A DNA stretch of 6,120 nt from JBBQTU01 sp038213005 (GTDB taxonomy: Bacteria > Planctomycetota > Phycisphaerae > Tepidisphaerales > Tepidisphaeraceae), in assembly GCA_038213005.1 (NCBI GenBank), contig JBBQTU010000244.1, positions 1 through 6,120 of the forward strand, given 5' to 3'. Each line of letters opens with the position of its first letter. Position 1 is the first letter of the stretch. Positions 1 through 3,356 of the stretch are shown here, piece by piece. Both the position numbers and the translations under genes were made by a program. The notes beneath the pieces are model-generated. The model saw only the letters and a program-made list of their open reading frames with translations, was not told the origin of the DNA and made no database searches.

Positions 1-120
1 CCCGGAAGCATTGCGGTACTTCCGCGAAGGCTCCGGCCGGGGCGGCCGGGCCACGGTGGCGCCCGGCCGCCGGGGCGGCCTGGTTGTTCTATAGATCTTG
101 TGTAGAACGGTGAGTGGTGG
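1..120. repeat. Hairpin-rich direct repeat, copy 1 (possibly cut by window edge)
   Basis: This stretch recurs with few differences at 150-272, about 150 bp to the right. It can form three stem-loops: CGGAAG/CTTCCG (3-8 with 19-24); a perfect 10 bp GC stem (41-50 with 62-71, 11 nt loop); and an AT-richer stem starting GTTCTA/TAGAAC (86-91 with 103-108) that closes toward a TCT loop. It ends with ggtgagtggtgg. No convincing coding frame is seen. It lies just beyond the broken 3' end of the kinase pseudogene. More copies may lie left of the window. The family is not recognised. Confidence 0.85.
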
Positions 121-149
121 CGTCTTTTTGAGTTGGGGTGCCGACCTGA

Positions 150-272
150 CCCGGAAGCATTGCGGTACTTCCGCGAAGGCTCCGGCCGGGGCGGCCGGGC
201 CACGGTGGCGCCCGGCCCCCGGGGGGCTGGCTTGGTTGTTTTACACATCTTGTGTGGAACGGTGAGTGGTGG
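150..272. repeat. Hairpin-rich direct repeat, copy 2
   Basis: This is the second copy of the repeat at 1-120, separated from it by a 29 bp spacer (121-149). The left ~65 bp are nearly identical and the right part differs by substitutions and about 3 bp of indel. All three hairpins are kept: 152-157 with 168-173; 190-199 with 211-220 (one mismatch); and 238-247 with 251-260 around a TCT loop. In the third stem a C-G and a U-A pair of copy 1 are both U-G pairs here, so pairing survives sequence change. Function unknown. Confidence 0.85.
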
Positions 273-692
273 CCGCCAGGGTGCCCGGCACGACCTGGTC
301 GGTAACTTGTACAAGGTGGCGCCGAAATTGAAGACACCGTCCGCGCCGTCACCGGCTCCAGTCGCACCTGGTCCGGTGCAATATAATCCGGCGTGCCCTG
401 AATGCGAGGCTTGATGGTGCTCGCGGGACAAGCCTGACCAAAGTCGATGATGTTGATCTGCCCATCCTGCATCCGGAGGATGTTATTGGGCTTGAGATCG
501 CAGTGGATAAACCCAGTGGAGTGCATCGCCGACAAACCCTCGGCGACCTTGATGAACGAGTCGATGATGACCCGGATGTCGTGTGGCGGATCAGTCTCCA
601 TCGGCAGGCCGTCGACCAGTTCCATCACCAGTGCCGCCTCGGTGACCTTGAACAGCAGCGTCCGCTTGTCGCGCAGAGCAAAGCACTTCCGC

Positions 693-775
693 AGCGCTGG
701 GTGGCTGCACTGGCGACAGACCTTGTAACTCATTAGCGCTGGGTGGCTGCACTGGCGACAGACCTTGTACTCATT
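693..775 (-). repeat. 42/41 bp tandem duplication inside the kinase N-lobe
   Basis: Bases 693-734 (42 bp) and 735-775 (41 bp) are identical except for one extra A in 693-734 (gtaactcatt against gtactcatt). In the kinase frame this repeats YKVCRQCSHPAL twice, separated by Met-Ser. An exact 41 bp duplication would have shifted the frame; the extra base makes the net gain 42 bp, so the frame is kept. Homologous kinases should carry the segment once (expected from the family, not checked). Confidence 0.95.
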
Positions 776-926
776 GTAGGGCTGCTCAAAGATTCGGTAC
801 TGAACGGCCTCATCGCCAACGACGTGCTTTAATGCGTATACCTGAGAAGTGGCCGGATCAATCGCCAGGTAGATCACGCTCCCGGCGCCGATCCCAAGCC
901 GGCCGAGTATCTCGTACTGGAAGATC

Positions 927-1133
927 GGGCGTGCCCGTTTTTCCGGGCAGATGCAAGTTGCGTGTCAGCAAGTGGTTGGAGCGAATACGGTGCTGAAAGA
1001 GGTGTCGCCCTTTCAGGGCTCATTCAGAGAGAATGGTTCTTACCCAGGGCTGTGCGAGTACGCTTGCCCTGGGCTTAAGAATGCCGCCCCGTTGGGGCTA
1101 AGAAATCGCGAGCCTGGAAAAACGGGCACGCCC
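927..1133. mobile_element. MITE-like element with 18 bp TIRs and 8 bp target duplication
   Basis: A 207 bp non-coding element. Its ends are perfect 18 bp inverted repeats: gggcgtgcccgtttttcc (927-944) and its reverse complement (1116-1133). It is flanked directly on both sides by the 8 bp repeat ggaagatc (919-926 and 1134-1141), as expected of a target site duplication. The site lies in the kinase gene just before the glycine loop. The interior is too short for a transposase and is filled with stem-loops. Eight-base duplications are made by several transposase families (for example ISL3, IS256, IS66 and IS1595); I cannot tell which would move this one. Confidence 0.85.
993..1104. repeat. REP-like cluster of stem-loops inside the MITE-like element
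   Basis: Three strong palindromes follow one another. CTGAAAG/CTTTCAG (993-999 with 1010-1016) competes with GCCCT/AGGGC (1007-1011 with 1015-1019). CCCAGGGC/GCCCTGGG (1043-1050 with 1066-1073) can be extended outward by TTCTTA/TAAGAA (1037-1042 with 1076-1081), with GCG/CGC in its loop. GCCCC/GGGGC (1086-1090 with 1094-1098) has a GTT loop. The style resembles REP/BIME-type intergenic palindromes that I associate with planctomycetes, but that link is from memory and unverified. Confidence 0.7.
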
Positions 1134-1243
1134 GGAAGATCTGCCTGGGCCGATGCCGCTTGGTTGTATGGGATGCCTACTACCGCGAGCATGGGCCGGA
1201 TGACGGAAGATCTGCCTGGGCCGATGCCGCTTGGTTGTATGGG
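1134..1243 (-). repeat. 39 bp direct repeat with 32 bp filler in kinase 5' end
   Basis: Bases 1134-1172 and 1205-1243 are identical (39 bp) and separated by 32 bp (1173-1204) of unrecognised sequence. On the minus strand the copy at 1205-1243 is the true N-terminal coding segment ending in HRPRQIF. The inner copy is the one next to the MITE-like element, and its first 8 bp form the element's right target duplication. Duplication plus filler adds 71 bp, shifting the frame and bringing in a stop (TAG at 1179-1177). Confidence 0.9.
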
Positions 1244-1260
1244 CCTCATGGGTCATCAGG

Positions 1261-1265
1261 CCTCC
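1261..1265 (-). promoter_or_regulatory. Shine-Dalgarno box of the kinase pseudogene
   Basis: GGAGG on the minus strand, 4 nt before the ATG at 1256. It decides the inferred original start of the kinase. The start lies inside a short imperfect hairpin (GGCCT/AGGCC, 1242-1246 with 1258-1262). A TATACT hexamer (minus strand, 1300-1295) upstream could be a -10 box, but I see no good -35. Nothing else is recognisable between here and the SRAP stop at 1348. Confidence 0.6.
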
Positions 1266-1347
1266 ACACCGCCGAAACACAATCTCAAATTGGGAGTATA
1301 GGATGGCTCAGTCGGCCGCGGGACGTGCAAAGTATGGGAGATCAGGC

Positions 1348-2061
1348 TTAGACTGGAAATAGCGATGGCGGCGAGTTGGGCGGCCGGTCGTCCGGCGGCA
1401 AGGCCGGGGCAATCAGCTCAGGCCCCTCGCGGGCGGGACTATTCACAGCCGGCGATACCTCGCGCATCTCCAGCACGCCGTCTGCCGCCGGGCGGAGCAG
1501 GTCCAGCACGTCCCGGGCTTTCTCCGGCGGGGTCGTCAGCCACCGGTGGGCCGACTGCGGTTCCAGGATCACCGGCATGCGGTCATGGACGGCTCGGAGA
1601 TCGTCGCTAGCGGCGGTGGTCAGGATCGTGCCACTGTGTAATTCGCCACCGGCGGGGTCATGCCAGGTGTCGCACATCCCGGCCAGGATGATGGGCTTGC
1701 CATCGCGACGGGTGATATACATCGGCGTCTTTCCCCGCGATGTGGGCTTCCACTCGTAGAAGCCGCTGGCGGGGACCAAGGCCCGGTGATAGCGAAAGGC
1801 CGCGGCGAAGGCGGGCTTATCGGCCACCGTCTCGCTGCGGGCATTGATCATCCGCGAGGAGCCGGAGGCATCCCTGGCCCACTGCGGCACCAGGCCCCAG
1901 AGCACATGCCCAAGGCCATAGCCGCGCTGCTGGCCCATCGCGACCAGGATCGGCTGCGAGGGCGCGATATTGTAGCGCGGGGCGAACTGCTCCGGCGGCC
2001 TGATCCATGGGAACAGGTCGGTGAATTGCGAAAGGTCGACGAGTGTGAAGCGGCCACACAT
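1348..2061 (-). CDS. SRAP domain protein (YedK/HMCES family)
   Basis: A 237-residue SOS response-associated peptidase (SRAP) family protein. Family members bind abasic sites in single-stranded DNA and form a covalent thiazolidine link through the N-terminal Cys, shielding the lesion. All key elements are visible: Met-Cys start (Cys2, exposed after Met removal), CGRFT, Asn31 in YNIAPSQ, the WGLVPQWA segment (55-62), INARSET (72-78), Glu103 in GFYEW and His159 in HDRMPVIL. The core ends near residue 205. The last ~30 residues are a Pro-rich, probably disordered tail, making the protein slightly longer than typical members. The start is fixed by the need for Cys2. No clear Shine-Dalgarno box precedes it. 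A TATACT hexamer 10 nt upstream of the ATG lacks a good -35. It is divergent from the T7SS-like operon; I see no sequence evidence of a functional link to it. The kinase pseudogene follows on the same strand. Confidence 0.96.
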   Translation of the reverse strand: MCGRFTLVDLSQFTDLFPWIRPPEQFAPRYNIAPSQPILVAMGQQRGYGLGHVLWGLVPQWARDASGSSRMINARSETVADKPAFAAAFRYHRALVPASGFYEWKPTSRGKTPMYITRRDGKPIILAGMCDTWHDPAGGELHSGTILTTAASDDLRAVHDRMPVILEPQSAHRWLTTPPEKARDVLDLLRPAADGVLEMREVSPAVNSPAREGPELIAPALPPDDRPPNSPPSLFPV

Positions 2062-2082
2062 GATTGAGGGTAGTATACGGAT

Positions 2083-2111
2083 TTGTGCCCCTCCCCGGCA
2101 CCCGATATAAC
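2083..2111 (+). promoter_or_regulatory. Sigma-70-like promoter of the T7SS-like operon
   Basis: TTGTGC (2083-2088) and TATAAC (2106-2111) are separated by exactly 17 bp, in the 79 bp spacer between the divergent SRAP gene and the first operon gene. A transcript would start near 2118 with a leader of about 23 nt. This is a consensus match only. Confidence 0.5.
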
Positions 2112-2140
2112 AGCGGTTTCAGCCAACCGGGAGACCGCCT

Positions 2141-2413
2141 ATGTCAAAAGCGAATGTGGACCCCGCCGACCTTCGCCGTTTTGCCCAGGACCTTAAACGC
2201 TTTACGGGCGAGATCGAATCGCTTGTCGGGCAGCTTCACGCCCGCATGAACAGCCTGGAAGGCTCGTGGCGCGACCAGGAACAGAAGAAATTCGCCGAAG
2301 CGTTCGGCCAGACCGCCAAGGCTTTGGCGGTGTTTGTCGAGGCCGCCGGCGAGCATTCGGTGTTCCTGAACAAGAAGGCGGCCGCCGTGGAGCAGTATCT
2401 GCGACAGCATTAG
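2141..2413 (+). CDS. WXG100-like protein (type VII secretion target)
   Basis: A 90-residue, mostly helical protein of WXG100 (ESAT-6/YukE) size. It shows the family pattern of two amphipathic helices (about 8-38 and 47-86) around a turn with Trp43. The turn reads SWRDQ, so Asp45 replaces the usual Gly of WXG. There is no signal peptide or membrane segment, as expected for WXG100 proteins, which form four-helix dimers and leave through the FtsK/EccC-type ATPase. The C-terminus (EQYLRQH) lacks the classical YxxxD/E export signal, though other families also lack it. The start is supported by GGGAG (2129-2133), 7 nt upstream. It is the first gene of an operon that ends in an FtsK/SpoIIIE ATPase, the best support for the assignment. 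It could be a substrate or a structural/chaperone partner of another substrate. Confidence 0.82.
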   Translation: MSKANVDPADLRRFAQDLKRFTGEIESLVGQLHARMNSLEGSWRDQEQKKFAEAFGQTAKALAVFVEAAGEHSVFLNKKAAAVEQYLRQH

Positions 2414-2455
2414 TCACCCAGCGCCGGTCACGCCAGGTGACCGCGAGGCTCAGCC

Positions 2456-3136
2456 ATGCCCGATCAGGTGAATGTCGATGATCTTGAGGTATTCCGCCGG
2501 TTCCGGCTGGCATTGCTGAAGTTCGCGCAGACCGCGGGAACGGCTCTGGTCACCGCCGACAGCCAGATCGCCCGCACGCTCACATGGCTGGAGAACGAGC
2601 AGACCAGCTACTGGCAAGGGCAACTCCGCAAGCGCACCGAGGCCGTCACCCGCGCCCGGGACGCCGTGCGGCAGAAGAAACTCTTCAAGGACTCCACCGG
2701 GCGGACTCCCAACGCCGCGCAGGAAGAGAAGAACCTGACTCAGTGTCTCGCCGCCGTCGCTGCGGCCGAGCAGAAGATTCTCGCCGTCCGCAAGGCAATC
2801 CCGAAGCTGGAGAAGGAAGCCGAGGTCTACCGCGGGAGCGCTTCGCGGCTGAGTGGGACGCTGACGGTGGAGATCCCGCAAGCGATCGCGCTACTGGATC
2901 GGCTGGCCGGTACCATGGAGGAATATGTCTCGCTCCAGGCCCCATCGATGGGCGTGCCCGAGGCGTCGGGCACATCGGCGTTTGACGCGTCCATGTCTGG
3001 GGCCGAGGACGTGGTGATGGGCGATGCGGTGCCGCTGGCTGATCCGTCCCCCACGGACGCCCCGGCCGAGCCGACCGACGAGGCACAGCCCCCCGCGGCC
3101 GCAACACCGCCCCCCACGGGGGCGAAGGAGGGCTGA
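2456..3136 (+). CDS. Helical coiled-coil protein, putative T7SS substrate or accessory
   Basis: A 226-residue protein of unknown function. Residues 8-150 are predicted almost entirely helical and charged, with coiled-coil character around 55-125 (KRTEAVTRARDAVRQKK, then AAEQKILAVRKAIPKLEKE). Trp44 and Trp53 sit in TWLENEQTSYWQG, so a literal WxG (53-55) occurs where a WXG100 protein has its turn. Residues 165-226 are low-complexity, rich in Ala, Pro, Ser and acidic residues, and probably disordered. There is no signal peptide or membrane helix. GAGG (2445-2448) lies 7 nt before the ATG. The gap to the WXG100-like gene is 42 bp, and the stop overlaps the ribosome-binding region of the next gene, so it clearly belongs to the operon. 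A longer WXG/LXG-like substrate or a coiled-coil adaptor are both possible; neither is proven. Confidence 0.8.
   Translation: MPDQVNVDDLEVFRRFRLALLKFAQTAGTALVTADSQIARTLTWLENEQTSYWQGQLRKRTEAVTRARDAVRQKKLFKDSTGRTPNAAQEEKNLTQCLAAVAAAEQKILAVRKAIPKLEKEAEVYRGSASRLSGTLTVEIPQAIALLDRLAGTMEEYVSLQAPSMGVPEASGTSAFDASMSGAEDVVMGDAVPLADPSPTDAPAEPTDEAQPPAAATPPPTGAKEG
3109..3123 (+). other. GC hairpin just before the next gene's Shine-Dalgarno box
   Basis: A perfect 6 bp stem, GCCCCC paired with GGGGGC, with a 3 nt CAC loop, lies in the last codons of the helical-protein gene, 1 nt before the AAGGAGGG box. There is no T-tract, so it is not a normal terminator. It may tune reinitiation on the next gene. Confidence 0.4.
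3125..3132 (+). promoter_or_regulatory. Ribosome-binding site deciding the start at 3138
   Basis: AAGGAGGG lies 5 nt before the ATG at 3138, within the last codons of the upstream gene. The same frame is open further left to an ATG at 3024, but that would overlap the upstream gene by 113 bp and adds an unconserved-looking Arg/Pro-rich stretch. The strong box marks 3138 as the true start. The upstream stop (3134-3136) is 1 nt from this ATG, so translation is probably coupled. Confidence 0.8.
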
Positions 3137-3137
3137 G

Positions 3138-3350
3138 ATGTCCACTGCCGAAAGCAAAGGCGCACTGTCCAAGGCCGCCAGGGACCTGTTTTCCCGGTGG
3201 GCCGACGTCAAGACCGTATGGTCCGACGCCCAGAGCGAAGCGTTCGAGAAGAAGTATTTGTGGCAGATCGAGCAGGATGTGCGTACCGCCCTTGGGGCGC
3301 TGGACCACATGAATACCGCGCTGCATAAGATCGAGAGTGACTGTGAGTAG
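3138..3350 (+). CDS. Small WxD helical-hairpin protein (WXG100-like)
   Basis: A 70-residue protein, shorter than a normal WXG100 protein (about 100). It is predicted to be two helices (about 8-26 and 32-66) around a turn, VWSDAQSEAF. Trp28, Asp30 and Phe36 have the same spacing (W-x-D-x5-F) as Trp43, Asp45 and Phe51 of the first gene of the operon, suggesting the two are related or pair with each other, as EsxA/EsxB-type partners do. There is no signal peptide. It starts 1 nt after the upstream stop and ends 6 nt before the ATPase start, so it sits in the position of a T7SS substrate or adaptor dedicated to that ATPase. Assignment to the superfamily is inference from size, turn motif and context. 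Confidence 0.75.
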   Translation: MSTAESKGALSKAARDLFSRWADVKTVWSDAQSEAFEKKYLWQIEQDVRTALGALDHMNTALHKIESDCE

Positions 3351-3356
3351 GAATCT

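Larger units (their letters stand above)
303..1256 (-). pseudogene. Eukaryote-like Ser/Thr protein kinase, disrupted
   Basis: Remnant of a Hanks-type Ser/Thr kinase. The original start is inferred to be the ATG at 1256-1254: it follows GGAGG (1265-1261) and encodes MTHEAHTTKRHRPRQIF. Removing 919-1204 joins this in frame to QYEILGRLG and the glycine loop GIGAGS. In restored numbering, seen motifs are the ATP-binding Lys of YALK (48), HCDLKPNN with catalytic Asp 158 and Asn 163, DFG Asp 176, and GTPDYIAPDQV, where Asp replaces the usual Glu of APE. Lesions are the 286 bp inserted at 919-1204 (duplication, filler and MITE-like element), a 42 bp tandem duplication at 693-775, and a missing base between 336 and 337. 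Adding a base there restores TDVFNFGATLYK, the expected subdomain IX. Beyond about 303 no C-lobe is recognisable. The GTG at 877 opens the longest surviving frame but lies inside the glycine loop, so it is not a natural start. It lies 91 bp downstream of the SRAP gene on the same strand. A catalytically active product is very unlikely. Confidence 0.88.

Noticed and set aside
89..877. 262-residue kinase starting at GTG 877 as an intact gene
   Set aside because: The GTG lies inside the glycine loop, the true start is at 1256, and the last ~80 residues are frameshifted into repeat sequence.
1134..1243. Possible CRISPR repeat-spacer-repeat (39 bp repeats, 32 bp spacer)
   Set aside because: There are only two units, and the repeat encodes the kinase N-terminus in frame with an upstream ATG and SD. 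No cas genes are present. It is better explained as a coding duplication with filler.
1242..1262. Rho-independent terminator for the SRAP gene
   Set aside because: The hairpin is short and imperfect, has no T-tract on either strand, and overlaps the inferred kinase start codon.
951..1301. Plus-strand 116-codon frame
   Set aside because: It runs across the MITE-like element and the antisense of the kinase 5' end, and is low complexity with no family resemblance.
3024..3137. N-terminal extension of the small WxD protein to ATG 3024
   Set aside because: It would overlap the upstream gene by 113 bp and is Arg/Pro-rich. The strong SD at 3125-3132 supports ATG 3138.
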